DNA of 64,000 nt from Typha latifolia (Eukaryota > Streptophyta > Magnoliopsida > Poales > Typhaceae): assembly GCA_019914945.1 (NCBI GenBank), contig CM034104.1:12264046-12328045 (forward strand), read 5' to 3'. Position numbers and translations under genes: made by a program. Position 1 is the stretch's first letter; the number at the start of each line of letters is the position of its first letter. The notes under the pieces were generated by a model. The model was not told the DNA's origin. It made no database searches and saw only the letters and a program-made list of their open reading frames with translations. Positions 1 to 12,602 of the stretch are shown one piece after another.

Positions 1-108
1 GTAGTTGGCTAATTACTATTGTGGATTTAGAAGTTGTTCTATTTTGATCATATTTGCTCCATGGATTTGATGCTTATTTTTTTTAATTATCCTGATAGTG
101 GGTTATTC

Positions 109-113
<5 letters not shown>

Positions 114-139
<26 letters not shown>
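114..139. repeat. (TA)n microsatellite
   Basis: Uninterrupted TA dinucleotides, about 13 units, in an AT-rich spacer. Confidence 0.95.
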
Positions 140-160
140 GCGTTTCTTCCGTGCCATAGA

Positions 161-226
161 GTTAATTTTTTATCAATCAATTTGATGAAAATCTAACGGT
201 TAAGATCTTTAAGGGTATAATATAAA
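161..226 (+). repeat. Direct repeat, copy A
   Basis: About 66 bases that recur at 630-695 with roughly 85-90% identity by eye. Both copies share TATCAATCA, TTTGATGAA and GGTTAAGATCTT in the same order. The spacing suggests the flanks of an old insertion or a diverged duplication. Confidence 0.7.
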
Positions 227-629
227 TGAAAGATTTTAGATATATAATTTTGCATATTATTTTCTGATAATTATATTATCTTAATATTTTATCAAATAAA
301 AGACATATATATTATTAACTGAGAGTAATGTATATATATCAAAATAAGGGTAGTAATGTCTTTTATAATTAACTTGATGAAAATTTAATTACATTTTATC
401 TTTTTGATTATTTTTTATTATTTATATATATATCTCTCATTAGTTTAAGATTGATTTAAATTAAATTTTAATAAATAGAGATAGAGAATTATATTTAAAT
501 TAAAGTTTATCTCTAAATAATCAAATTTAAATTATTTAATATTAAATGATATCTCCTATAATTAAGGCATAATTATATTTAAGAGAGAAATTTTAACGGA
601 AGAAAAAAAAGTGTAGATAATACCCTGAA

Positions 630-695
630 GTTAATTGTTTATCAATCAGTTTGATGAAGATTTAATGGTTAAGATCTTCAAGGGTATATAATAAG
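630..695 (+). repeat. Direct repeat, copy B
   Basis: Second copy of the repeat at 161-226, same orientation. It ends in a run of AT-rich sequence like that after copy A. Confidence 0.7.
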
Positions 696-1281
696 AAAAT
701 TAGAAAATTAGACACACGTAATTAAATCTTCTTATAAAAATTAAGATTTTAATTTTTAAAGTTGCATTGAAACGAATTCTTTCCATAGTCAAAGTTAAAT
801 TCGATTCCATTATTGACTCCTAATCCGCGCCTCGAATAGGAACACCATCACTGTCAGCATCTCCACCGCCGTCAAATTTTACCTTTCTGTAGCATTGTTA
901 TATACCACATAAAACCAAAATAAACCACAAGTTGCATTCTACCCTACCCTCTACTTCTGTTCACCAAAACTTTCTCAAACAATCTCATGCATACCCAGAT
1001 TTTATAAAACCATTGGCTAGTCCACAGTTTGCTGTGAGCTCATACTGCGCAGAAATAATCCACACCATGACCATGCGTAAGCCTGCAGCAGGACTCAAAC
1101 ATCTACACATGTCGACACCCCATTAGAAGCTATAGATTGCATTGGATGATACACCTAGGCACCCAAAGGATTATCCAAAATTTATCCACCAACTTTCTTC
1201 ACTGTTATATTCAGTCCCCTCTTCCCTCCCAGGAACCCACAACCTCACTCCAGTGAGTCCTTGTAGAGAGTTTGCACAAGA

Positions 1282-2929
1282 ATGGCTGCAACTGAGCTTT
1301 CTCTCATCAAACCTATCAACCCCATCCATCAATTTACCAGAAGACCCACATCCAAATTTGCCACTCTAAGGCCTCACTCCAACTGCTTCAGAGTCTTGGC
1401 CACCTCTCAGTCTCAGGCCACCACCAATGCCGCCATCCCGAAGGCGAAGAGGGCCGGGAAGACGTCGATAAAGGAGACGCTCCTCACGCCGAGGTTCTAC
1501 ACCACTGATTTCGACGAGATGGAGAAGCTGTTCAACAATGAGATGAACAAGAGCCTCAACCAGGCTGAGTTTGATGCATTGCTCAATGAGTTCAAGACTG
1601 ATTACAATCAGACCCACTTCGTCAGAAACCCGGAATTCAAGGCGGCCGCCGATAAATTGCAAGGCCCAATGCGGCAGATCTTCGTGGAATTCCTGGAGAG
1701 GTCCTGCACTGCTGAATTCTCTGGCTTCTTGCTCTACAAGGAGCTTGGGAGGAGGCTAAAGGTTGGATCCAATTTACGCCATTGCTTTACAACTTAATTG
1801 TCAACTTGTGAATATTGTAATTAATCAAACTAAGTGTTAAGTTGATAGAGAACGGTGGTTTTTATCTTTATCCATTTCAGAAAACCAATCCAGTGGTAGC
1901 TGATATCTTCTCCCTTATGTCTAGAGATGAAGCCAGGCATGCTGGGTATGTGAATTCTTACTCAATTAATTTGTTGCAATCAAATGGTGGTGGCTATTTT
2001 AGGACAAGAAATTGACTTCAAATCTTTCTGCAGGTTTCTGAACAAGGGTCTGTCAGATTTCAACTTGGCATTAGACTTGGGTTTCTTGACAAAGGCTAGG
2101 AAGTACACATTTTTCAAGCCACAGTTCATCTTCTATGCCACATATCTATCTGAGAAGATTGGATACTGGAGGTACATCACAATCTACAGGCATTTGAAGG
2201 CCCACCCAGAAAACCAAATCTATCCAATCTTCAAGTACTTTGAGAACTGGTGGCAGGATGAGAACAGGCATGGAGATTTCATCTCTGCACTGCTTAAAGC
2301 CCAGCCACAGTTCCTCACAGACTGGAAGGCCAAGCTCTGGGCTCGCTTCTTCTGCCTCTCGGTAATTCCAATCAATTCCACAACTTCCTAAGTGTATAGT
2401 GTTCGATAAAACTTAAATCATATAAGTCTATGCTCCTCAATGTGCAGGTTTATGTGACCATGTACCTAAATGACTGCCAGCGTACTTCTTTCTATGAAGG
2501 CCTTGGCCTGAACACCAAAGAATTTGATATGCATGTTATCATTGAGGTGAGAACTCACTTGGATTTCATGCTAGGGCTCATCGACTACTCTATAAGCTTA
2601 AAGTATTAGACAGCAGTAATTTTTATATTTTACATTTAACAGTCAAACTCTATATTTTTTTGCAGACAAATCGCACAACGGCGAGGATTTTCCCCGCGGT
2701 TTTGGATGTCGAGAATCCAGAGTTCAAGAGGAAGTTGGATAGGATGGTGGAGATCAACAAGAAGCTGATTGCGCTGGGGGAGAGCCAAGACATCCCTTTT
2801 GTCAAGAGCTTGAAGAAAATTCCACTCATTGCAGCCTTGCTGTCTGAGCTTGTGGCTGCTTATCTCATGCCGCCGGTCGATGCCGGATCAGTAGATTTCG
2901 CAGAGTTTGAGCCACAGATTGTCTACTGA
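1282..2929 (+). CDS. CRD1: Mg-protoporphyrin IX monomethyl ester (oxidative) cyclase, chloroplastic
   Basis: Diiron subunit of the aerobic cyclase (AcsF/CHL27 family) that closes the isocyclic ring to make divinyl protochlorophyllide in chlorophyll synthesis at plastid membranes. Five exons: 1282-1761, 1881-1945, 2034-2361, 2448-2546, 2666-2929, giving 411 residues, the family's usual length. The first 45-55 residues are Ser/Thr/Arg/Lys-rich like a transit peptide. Two ExxH iron-ligand motifs are visible: EARH (in RDEARHAG, across the exon 2/3 border) and ENRH (in [10 protein letters not shown]). The chosen ATG opens the transit peptide and is the first in this frame. The C-terminus ends in EFEPQIVY. 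Introns are short, 86-119 bases. Recognition of the mature domain is unambiguous; only plastid targeting is inferred. Confidence 0.97.
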
Positions 2930-4062
2930 TTTTGTAACAGAGTCACATCTCCCAATTTATGTTAGATACATAGTTTGTTTCTACTACTAAAGATGCAGGC
3001 ATTTACTAGATGAGTCTACTTTGATGTTTTTTTTTTTTTTTGAGTAAGATGAAGTTTTAAGCTCATTTGAGTTTTCTACTTTTGCTTTGATGTTAGATAC
3101 ATAGTTTGGAGCATAACCTCTATTCTATTAAGACAAGAGAAGCAATGAATCAATCATTAAGTTAATCATACTATCTTGATCAAAGAATCACCATACTAAT
3201 GGTAATCCACAGTGCATGATTTGGATTGCTATCTCTTCTATTACCTGTTCTTGTATCAAATACTGAACTTGTTTTTGTGGTTTATGTTATATGAACACAT
3301 ATAAAACAACTTGAGATATCTTATATTATGGCTTTTCCTCCACAATGTCAATTTAAGTGATGTGAAATTGGTAGTCAATATAATCTATGCCTAAAACCCT
3401 TCCTTAAGACAAACATTAGTCCTACGCACGGCAAAATATAATATGTAGACTATCGGTTCTATTTATTAAAAATCTCGAGTGCATTTTCTATTACTTGTCC
3501 GTTTGATTTTTCTCTCATGAAAATGACACATGTTGTTATTTAAATTAATTTTATCTATTAGGAGGACTAGTGTATTATTATTTTATAAGAAAGAAAGCTG
3601 AGTGAAGTTAAAAATAAAATAATTATGGATTTTTAAAAAATTAAAAAAATTATTTATATGAATAATTTTATTTTTAATCTTTGAATTATCACACTTTTCC
3701 ACAATTAGTTGTTTATATGTACTATTAACTTTAACGATTATCAATTAATAATATTCTATTAATATTTTGTTAAAAATTAAAACAATTTAGTGGTAATTAT
3801 GATATTTGAGTACTTTTTAGTGGCAATTATGTAAAATATTCCAATAATTAGTTGACATTTTCCATTTACACCCAATAGTTTATGAGTTTTAGGTATACTT
3901 AACCCTAAAAATAATAATAACTATAATAAATGAACTTATTGTCTCTTAAAAGAAAAAGTATAATCTACAAGTGTTTCATTAGCTTGGACCCCACCCTTCA
4001 TCCAATCCCAACCCTTTAAGAACAAATCCTCTCAACGGATTCGTCCTCGTCGAATTCGATCG
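2930..4062. other. Spacer between CRD1 and SIP2
   Basis: The left part should be the CRD1 3' UTR. A short phrase, GTTAGATACATAGTTTG, occurs twice near 2960 and 3090. From about 3400 to 3950 the DNA is strongly AT-rich with no open frame of interest. The last 60 bases before the ATG at 4063 are GC-richer and probably the SIP2 leader. Confidence 0.5.
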
Positions 4063-5943
4063 ATGGCTCGAGTCTCCCTCCTCGTCTCCGACTTCGTACT
4101 CGCCTTCATGTGGGTTTGGGCCGGCGCCCTCGTCAAGCTCTTCGTCTACGACTTTCTTGGCATCGGCCACCGACCCGAAGGCGAAGCCCTCAAGATCGCC
4201 CTCACGGTCCTCTACATGTTCTTCTTCGCCGGGCTCGAGAAGCTCACCGGCGGCGGCTCTTATAACCCTTTGACCGCTCTCGCCTCCTCCATCATGGCCA
4301 AGCTCGATGGGTACCTCTTCACCGCTTTCGGAAGGATTCCTGCTCAGGTTCGCTGTTATGTTAACTTTTCGGGTGAATTTTTGTTGCGTTTTTTTTTTGG
4401 GTTTTTCTTGAATTGGTATATTTCTAGTCCATTTGGATTTGGTTGGATCACGTAAAGAAGAAGATTGAAGTTTTCGCGAAGTTGAATGCATTTGATAGCA
4501 ACAGTATAAGAAAGTAGTCACTTTACATTTTGTTTGAGTGGAAAAAAGAAAAAACTTTACCTTTAGCTCCATTTGATATTATTTGATCAAAAAGAGGCCC
4601 CTTTGAACAAAGATTTTTTAATGAATCAGTATGGGAGAAAATTCAGCAGGCTTTCTTTATTTAACTTTAGGATTAGTGAGTTGTTTGATTGCAGTCGTTT
4701 ACCTTAATCAAGCTTCCTATACCAGGCTTCTTCTTTTATGGATAATTTAGTCTTATAATTTCCTTCCTACATTAGTTTAAGCTTTGATCTTGCAGATTAG
4801 TATCAAATTTTGGTTACATGCATGCCCTTTTAATTAAATTACTCCAAAAAGGAAAATTGTTGTAAACTTTCAATTAGTATCAAACATTGGTCTCATATCT
4901 CTTCCATTCTCACGTTCAATTCCTATACATTATACTCATTTTATCTGGCCTATCAGGTAGTTGGTGCTATTCTTGGTGTTAGGCTTATCCGAGAAACCTT
5001 CCCTGAACTAGGTCATGGTCCTCGTCTCAATGTCGAAATTCATCATGGAGCATTAGCCGAAGGATTGGCAACATTTCTGATTGTCATGGTCTCAGTGACA
5101 CTGAAGAAGAAAGATCCAAAAAGTTTCTTTATGAAAACATGGATTTCAAGCATTTCGAAAATGGCACTTCATATTCTTAGTTCTGATTTAACCGGTGGAA
5201 TCATGAACCCTGCCTCTGTAAGTGTTTCCAATGCCTTGATCCAAATGCAATCTGTTGAAATTCTGTGTATATAATATCTTTCGGATTTATAATTCTCGCT
5301 TGTCGTGGATGCATGTGAAGTTCAATGAACAGGTCACAACAAACCGTTTCTATAACTCTTTCCTTGAGTTGCTTTACTATTGTCATACTCAGTTTTAATG
5401 ATTCAGGACTGAGTAGTTTGATCTTGTATTACTAATATCAATTATCTTCTCTCCACTGTTTCTCTTACAATCTTTGCTTTTGTATTTAATTCTTTTAAGA
5501 AGGCCCTAGTAATGCTTAGCATACAATGCAATATCTTACATCTAGAATTGATAGACTAACTGTTTCTGGAGTGATTTCTTGGTTGCTGCATGTGAATGCT
5601 ATATCGACATGTTCTATCTCTAAATGTGAATGGTGAACCTGTTTGTCTAGTTATTTACGTTGGACGAATTTATATATCTCAATTTTGAATAACTACGAAG
5701 CTCGAGCTTGCAGTAGCAGTTGTCACTAAGGTTTCCTGAATTTGTGACTCTCTATCCCCTATTCTGCAGGCTTTTGCGTGGGCCTATGCACGGGGAGATC
5801 ACATAACGCTGGATCACCTGTTTGTCTACTGGCTGGCACCCCTGCAGGCCACTTTGCTGGGAGTGTGGGTAGTGAAGTTGTCTACTAAGCCTGAGAAGAG
5901 CAAAAAGCAAGGAGCTGAAGAACATAAGCCTAAGTCAGACTGA
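4063..5943 (+). CDS. SIP2-1: Aquaporin SIP2 (small basic intrinsic protein 2 class)
   Basis: Major intrinsic protein of the plant SIP2 group. Arabidopsis SIP2;1 is an ER-membrane protein whose transported substrate is not well settled. Exons 4063-4347, 4957-5217 and 5770-5943 give 239 residues, close to the family length. The first pore motif is NPL (residues 68-70, SYNPLT) instead of NPA, the known SIP2 signature. The second is a normal NPA (179-181, GGIMNPAS). The segment LNVEIHHGALAEG and the FAWAYARGDHIT stretch after the second NPA are also SIP2-like. The C-terminus is Lys-rich, fitting a small basic protein. Hydrophobic stretches fit six membrane spans. All introns are phase 0. Confidence 0.95.
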
Positions 5944-8900
5944 AGGCTTCTAGGATCTGTACTGTATAATTGCTTATCCTTATTCCATTTTGTAATGCAT
6001 TCTCTTTTGTTTCCTTTTTCCACTTTTATGCTGCACGAGAATGTGTTTGTAAATGATAACAATTCTTATCTACTTGTGCCCTCAATTTAACCCTCTGGTT
6101 TGCAAATCTCCTTACTGTCATACTGAGATCTGACTTTTATAACTTTTTCGCACTTTTGATGAATAGGCGTATACTAATCCTGATATCAAAAATCTGAAAT
6201 TGTTTAAATAAACCTAGAGATTGCATTATCTTTTTAGAGAACAAAAAACAGAAAGTGTGTTTGCCACAAATATTCTTCTATTGTTACTACATTGTTTTCT
6301 TCATCTCCTCTTGATGACATCTCTCGACAAGGAGGACTTTTCAATCATCTAAATGCTGTTCTTGGTCTCTTCAACTGCCCACTTCAACTATTAAACCACA
6401 CTACTATGTCTACTCTTGTATTAACTTTGGAGCAACCAAATTATCTTATCTGGAAGAGAACAATGTCAAAATTGCCGGGAAAAAGTAGTTACTTGTCGAC
6501 CCAAAAGGACATATTAATATGTCCTATGTTCATTGAGGCCCATCTGTACTCCAGTCCTCTCATAGTACATTTGCAATCAAGGCACTTTACAAGCTCCTTG
6601 TTCTTATGAATTCATTGCACATTTGTGTCCTTTATCAACTAAATTGCACTGTGTCGTTTATTAACTAAAAAATCCTTCTATTATTGCATGATTATTATTA
6701 TTATTATTATTTTGACTCCTTTTCCAACTTAGGAGTCTTTTAGCTTCATGTTTTTTTCTTAATAAAAGAACTGCATCTACACATAAATTACAATATGAAA
6801 TAAAGTTTTTAGACTTCTATTTATATTGCTTTTTTATTTAATACTATAGATCAAACCAATGGGCTCCTCAGAAGGGTATTTTACGAAAATGTAACACAAT
6901 AAAAGCATTTCTTTTGAATGGATATTATATGTACATAGCTGAAAAGGAGGACTCAATCTATACATATATTAGAAAGAAATAGCACCGCTAATCAAGTTTT
7001 TCTTAAAAATAAAAGAAAACCTAGAAAATATATTGAAGATCAGCAACGATTACAAAAAGCACCGCTAACGTCGGCAGTCAAAAGTTTGCCCTAAGATACA
7101 TTAAAAGTTACAAATGTGGTAAATATTTTTTCAAAAAGTTTAACAAAAACTTTCTACTGTAGCCCACAGTAAATTGTAGGTTGTAATATGCAAAACAAAT
7201 GAAAAGAACAAAGAGAAAAAAGAAAAGGGACAAGTTGATCATAGGATATAAGATAATACAACCCTTACCATTTGAAACATCTTCAGACAAGATTTCATCA
7301 TTTCCAATCACATAAAACAGACCTTGCCAGCCACTAAATATCTGGTTATCTCAGCTGCTTTCCTTCACTAACATAAGCAACTAGCCCCCAAATCTGACCC
7401 ACAAGTCCCCATCCTGTTAGAGTGTTAGCTCTACAGGTACTAAAAAGTTTTCTATCTCAAAATCCTCAACCTTGTTCTTATCTCAAGAATCCAAGATAAA
7501 GGTAAATTTTCCATTACAACCCATTCTCTTTTCTTATTTATAATTCGACCCAACTTTTTTGGTTATCTGAATCGACGACTTCTTTTTTCTTTTTCCTACG
7601 TAAAACACCCCTTCCGTTCAATTTTCTTTACGGAGACTACAAGTATTCTTTATTTGATACTTTTGCAATGGGTTAAATATGACCCAAGGTGTTCTTTAGA
7701 TAATAATCGATGGATGAACCGGAAATAACAGAAAAAAGGAGGGGGTAAAATAAAATTTTCTCCTGAGATTAGATTATGGATATAGCTTTGCGTGTCAAGA
7801 TTTTGCATCCATTCATGTGTGGTGCTTGTCACTTCTTATGAGATACACAAATTAGGAATCCAATGGATTCTTCTTAAGAGCTGTATATTGGTCCCATCAT
7901 ACTTAATTCGTTTTGCTACTAGGAAATCTTTCTTTTTTTCCCTAATAAAAGGAAGCTTCCTAAAATTCCATGGTGAGGATGACATGTTGTTTTATTATTT
8001 GCTTCTAATTTGTCACTAGCTTAGTTGATGGAGACCTTGGTAATCAAGTAGAGAAGCAGAATGAGTATGATGATTCTATTGATGTAAGTGCTTACTCACA
8101 TTGATGTGGATGTATTGAATGCCATCCTATGAGACAATTGTGCACATATATGGAGTTCTAATCTAATATCTGGATTGACTCATAGGAGATACCATATATG
8201 TTAGTTTTAGTATAGTAATAAGTGGGTAGAAAACAAAAAGAAAAATTGAAATAGTCTTCATGGCAATTAAGACTTGCAAATAGGAAATAGCTTCTTTCTT
8301 CAACCAAAATGAGAGTGAAGCAGCAACAAGTTTATAATTTTCGTGGTTTCATAATTCTAATTTATTTCTTGTGCTTTAAACTTAAGCATTTAAATCTTTG
8401 CAAAAATATCAATGTGATTCGTTGTCGCTCTTTTTTTTTCACCATAAACAAGTGATAGATAGCCAAATTGCTCCTATTTCTGTATATATAAGTGAGTAAT
8501 TAGTTGTTTCGCATTTTTAGTTAATGGCTGACTAACAATTACATCTAAGTGTAAATTACATAGGATAAAAAAATTTTGTTCAAAATATATAAAAGTAAAT
8601 TAAAATTGTGCCCACAGTAGATATTGCAAGAAGTTTAGTCCCCATGAAATAAGATGATATATGATAATAAATTCTAGTTCTCCTGCACTGTAAAATTTAG
8701 ATTGGTTATGATTTAAACTAACTCTCCATCTTGGCCCACAGAAAGATATGATATCCTTCCAATGATAATAAGACTAGTGACTAGGAGCCATATGCATAAT
8801 ATGGTAGGAGAAAAGTGAAGCAGAAGAGTGTGGTCAATGTGTTCTTGATGGCCCACCTCAGGAAGAAGGACCACTGGTATTGTGCATAATACTCTCCTTT

Positions 8901-11250
8901 TGGATTATTTCTCTTGGTAGTAATTTAAAGATAAGTATCATCTTAATGAAAGAAAAAAAAAAAACTAAACATAAGTATCTTGTTTTGTATGCTTTGTAGG
9001 AATTTCTCAAGAAGTTGGATGGATTACTAAGACTCCATAAAATGTTATCTGATTCTTGGTGATGCTCTTATATTGATTAGACCCAGGATATTGTTGAAAG
9101 GAGAACAGTGACATAAGTGCAAAGGACTAACCTATTTTATTTTGTCAAAGAAAGATACTTCTAATGGAATTTGGGATAGTTTGGTTTTCTTTTTGACCCT
9201 ACTAGAGATTGTCTCTTGATTTATCTTGATAAGATGTAAAGTTCCAAAAAAATTACATTCTAATTACTAGAAAAAGGAGAGTAACGGGGGCATGATAGTC
9301 ATTATTGGTTTGCTACCTAAAATCTTTGGCTTTTTAGTTTATCAGTTATGTAACATGATAGCAAAGCCAGTTTTTCTAGAGGTCTTTTGTTCAAACATCA
9401 TCAACCACTTTTATTCCCTATTTCTAGTATCTAATTTTGTTATCTATCATCCATCAACGTGTGGTATTGGAGGTTGCACATGAGAAAAGACTTGTTAAAG
9501 GGCATAATATTTATTATGGGTCTGTTACCTAAAAGCTTAAGTCTTTATATTAATTGGTTATGTAATACAGCAACAAATTAATTAGTTTTTCTATAGGCCA
9601 TTTGTTCAAACATCGGCGATTACTTTCTATTCCCTATTTTTAGTATCTAATCTGATGCATTGTGGTATATCGCTCGTCTTATTATCTATCATCTATTCAC
9701 GTGTGGTATTATGATATTTATTGTGAATATGTTATCTAATAGCCTAAGCCTTTGAACTAATTGGTTCTACAACATAGTAACAAATTAGCCAGTTTTTTAA
9801 GATGTCATTTGTTCAAACATCGTTAGGCACTGTTATTCTTACTTTCTAGTGCGACCTAAGAAATTTGACATCTTGTTCTCTATTATTTATCTATGTGGAG
9901 CATTAAGAGAGCACGTTAAAGAAAGAGTATGATACTTATCATCTATCTCTACCTAATAATTTAAGCTTTTGGGTCTACCAACTATTTATTGGAATGACGA
10001 ATTATACCCAGATCTTTCCTATTCTAGTGAACAGTTCACATTCGATAATGTTGTAGTTCAAAACTGAGGAAATGTTCAGGTGAACACAATTGTTACACGT
10101 TTCATATTCAATGTTCATCATAGATTTGTAGATATTATTGCACATCACTATATTTATCAACCGACCAAGAAGTATATGCTCTCTTACAAACAAAATTATG
10201 GCAACGAAGTATTCCATACCTTGTAATTGGCTGAAGAATTTGGCAGCCATTCAAAGGTTGCAAAGCATCGATTTGAGGCTGCATATGATATAGGGTAGAG
10301 ATTATTTTTATTTAATTCGATCAGATAGATATGATAAATATTTAAATAGGGAAACTAGATGCAGATCTAATGATGCCCCAGTTTAGGCAGTTTAAACTTA
10401 GAAGTTTTTTTTTTATTTTTAACTGAGTTTGAGAACGAATCAAATAGCCCAAATGTCTGTAGAAGGGCAAGCAAGACCAGGAAATAGATCTTGAGAGCAG
10501 TAAACTTTTTACTTCTTTTGTTTGGGTTTCTGAAAGAAAATAATAATAAATCAGCAAGTTGGATGGACAACTCTACCTCTGCACCTACTTCTTGAATCAG
10601 CGGTCCAACATAACATGTGAGCTATGAAAGTTTCATTCATCTCTTTCCTTTTCTTTTCCCCGGTCTCAAATTAATTTCCAGTTAAAATGTTCCATTGTCT
10701 CTGCTCAGTAAAAAAAAAAAAATAACTGAAAGACAGAGTGGTATAGTTATTGAATTTGTCTTCCTCTTCACCAGGATTTAGTAAGGTTTCTGACTAAAAT
10801 AAGTCAAATTTAGTGAGACAAGTCAGCTGTCACCTCATATGTTCCATAGAAAAATATTTTAAACTGTTTTAGCGTTTTACGCTACAAGTAGAGCGCTACA
10901 AGATCTCATCTTTTTTTTTTATTCTAATAATCCGGAGCTGCTCCATTTCTTTATACTAGGAGAAACGAGGATTGTGTCAGTTTAATAGCACCAGACAAAT
11001 CAAATCAATAGACATCGATGGAATTGTAGACACCCAGGAAGAAGTAAACGCTGTGAGATGAGGAAGACGAAGAGGAGAGTCCATGTGGCGGCTTGTTTGT
11101 TGGAGCCGTTCTAATAAAGAACGGTACAGTACAAACTCGATGCGAGTAAGAGAGAGAAGAGAAGAGGAGAGAGGGAAAGAGAAGCAAAAAGCCAAATCTT
11201 TTTGTCCCTATCTCAATGGGCCAGGGTGACCATGTCATGCTAAGGAGAGC
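5944..11250. other. Gene-free region between SIP2 and the CIPK3-like gene
   Basis: About 5.3 kb without a supportable gene. The start holds the SIP2 3' UTR. Around 6390-6480 a short frame resembles copia gag (see findings). A degenerate tandem array occupies about 9286-10000. Poly-A/T runs are common. The rest (6.6-9.2 kb and 10.0-10.9 kb) shows only short chance frames. From about 11000 the + strand becomes GA-rich and probably belongs to the CIPK3 promoter or leader. Confidence 0.5.
9286..10000 (+). repeat. Degenerate tandem array, period about 213 bp
   Basis: Four diverged copies begin near 9286, 9499, 9707 and 9927. Each opens with a CATGATA/TATT-like phrase, then TACCTAAAA-like and TTAAG(C/T)-like words. 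The first three also share a later TTTGTTCAAACATC followed by TATT(C/T) and a (G/T)TATCTAAT word. Copies three and four are shorter or more decayed. The words resemble a dispersed plant repeat related to LTR ends that I recall loosely; that link is inference. Confidence 0.75.
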
Positions 11251-12602
11251 AGCTTATATGGGTCGATCCGTTCCTTTCTCATTACCACCTCCACCACCAC
11301 CACCACACCCAGCTCCCAATTCTCCTCTCTCCATCCAAGAATAGATTAAGGAAAAATTTGAGGCCTACCTCCGAAGTGGCTGCATGCAAGTTCTTTCTCG
11401 AGGTCTAAGTTCATTGTGCTTGGTCGAAAGGGTGGATTTTTTAATGCATTCCTCCCCTTGCATGTGTTAATTTGTTGCCAATTTGGGATCTTCCCACCGT
11501 TTTCACATTTGCGTCTGTCTCGAAGTTGGAATTTTGAAGGTGGGTGGTGGGTTTTTTTTAGCCTCATCTCGTTTTGAAGTTGGTCTTGGAATTTGTGATG
11601 TGAGATAGGCTACGAAGTTGGAAAGGTTTAATCTATTTTGAGAAAATTACTGGCAATTAGTAAATTATTTGGTTGGTAGCTGACAGGTGGCTTGTCGATC
11701 TCTTTACGCTGTGGAGTTTTAAGACTGCAAATTCGTTCACTGCTATTTTTTATTTGGACTGTGATTCTGTTTAAGCGTTGGAACCTTTTATAACATCTGA
11801 CTGCAAAAAAGTACCCTTCTTCTGGTCATCTTTTTAATGGCTTACTGTTGTTCTGAGTTGCCTTTTTTTTGTTCATCTTTGTTTCTTGATGGGGTCACCT
11901 TTCTTAGGATGTTCCCCTTTATCTTCGTTATTTTTTTTTCCTAATGTTCAGGTTTTCTCTTAGATTCCTAAACTTCAGGTAGTACTGTTATACTTCAGAT
12001 CATTTATATGATAAGAATGCTCTTTTTCTTCTGAAAGGAATCTGATATGTTTTGGAAAGTCCAGATTCGTGATTGTTATTCTCTTTCAGTCATAGGCAAA
12101 ATCTTTGTAGTTACTTTGGTTTCTGCTGCTGCATTCTCCAGGTAGAATGTTGTAGATCCTCCCCCTAATGTGTAGCTTCTGACTTTGGTCCATTAGAAAT
12201 CACAGTTCTACGCTTTGGGGGTCCTTAGTTTCAGCTCTCAAAGAGATTCGAGAATTATTTGAATCATTGTGTCTGTTGATTCTTTTGACATATGATTCAA
12301 GCCTGTTACATTAAATTGATGTTATATGGACCTACCAGTTGCTGAGTCTTGTTACTAATTTAGAATCTTTTGACCTGAAGTGAGTTAAAAACATTGATCT
12401 TGTGTATATAGCTCTTTTTCAGTTCCCTGGACGTTTGAGCTTGAAAACTTTGGGAGTTCATACCTGATTTCATTTTTATTTATTTATATTTTGGTCACAT
12501 ATTTGATTATGGCCTACGTTTCTGGCGGATAACAGGTATATCAAGAACCATTGGAACACCTTTCTGGAAAATCAGTCATCAGTTTCATTGGGAACTCTCA
12601 AA
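11250..12602 (+). other. Probable 5' leader and leader intron of the CIPK3-like gene
   Basis: A TTATATGG element lies near 11252, a CT/CCACCA-rich leader-like stretch follows, and a CAG acceptor just before GTATATC at about 12537 would end a leader intron of roughly 1 kb. A possible donor is GAAG|GTGGGT near 11538. CIPK genes often have such an intron, but no transcript evidence is available here. No long open frame is present. Confidence 0.4.

Larger units (their letters stand above)
1..1281. other. AT-rich spacer and CRD1 upstream region
   Basis: No gene is supported here. The first 780 bases are very AT-rich and hold a TA microsatellite and a pair of diverged direct repeats. Composition becomes more balanced from about 780, the probable promoter and leader of CRD1. 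A TATA-like TTATATA lies near 898, but it is about 380 bases upstream of the ATG and I cannot say it is the one used. Short open frames at 932-1126 and 1142-1369 have no recognisable protein. Confidence 0.6.

Noticed and set aside
1366..1662. 98-codon minus-strand frame inside CRD1 exon 1
   Set aside because: Shadow of the GC-rich coding exon on the other strand; no family resemblance.
3979..4572. 197-codon minus-strand frame over SIP2 exon 1
   Set aside because: It is the reverse of the aquaporin coding sequence; the + strand has clear NPL and SIP2 motifs.
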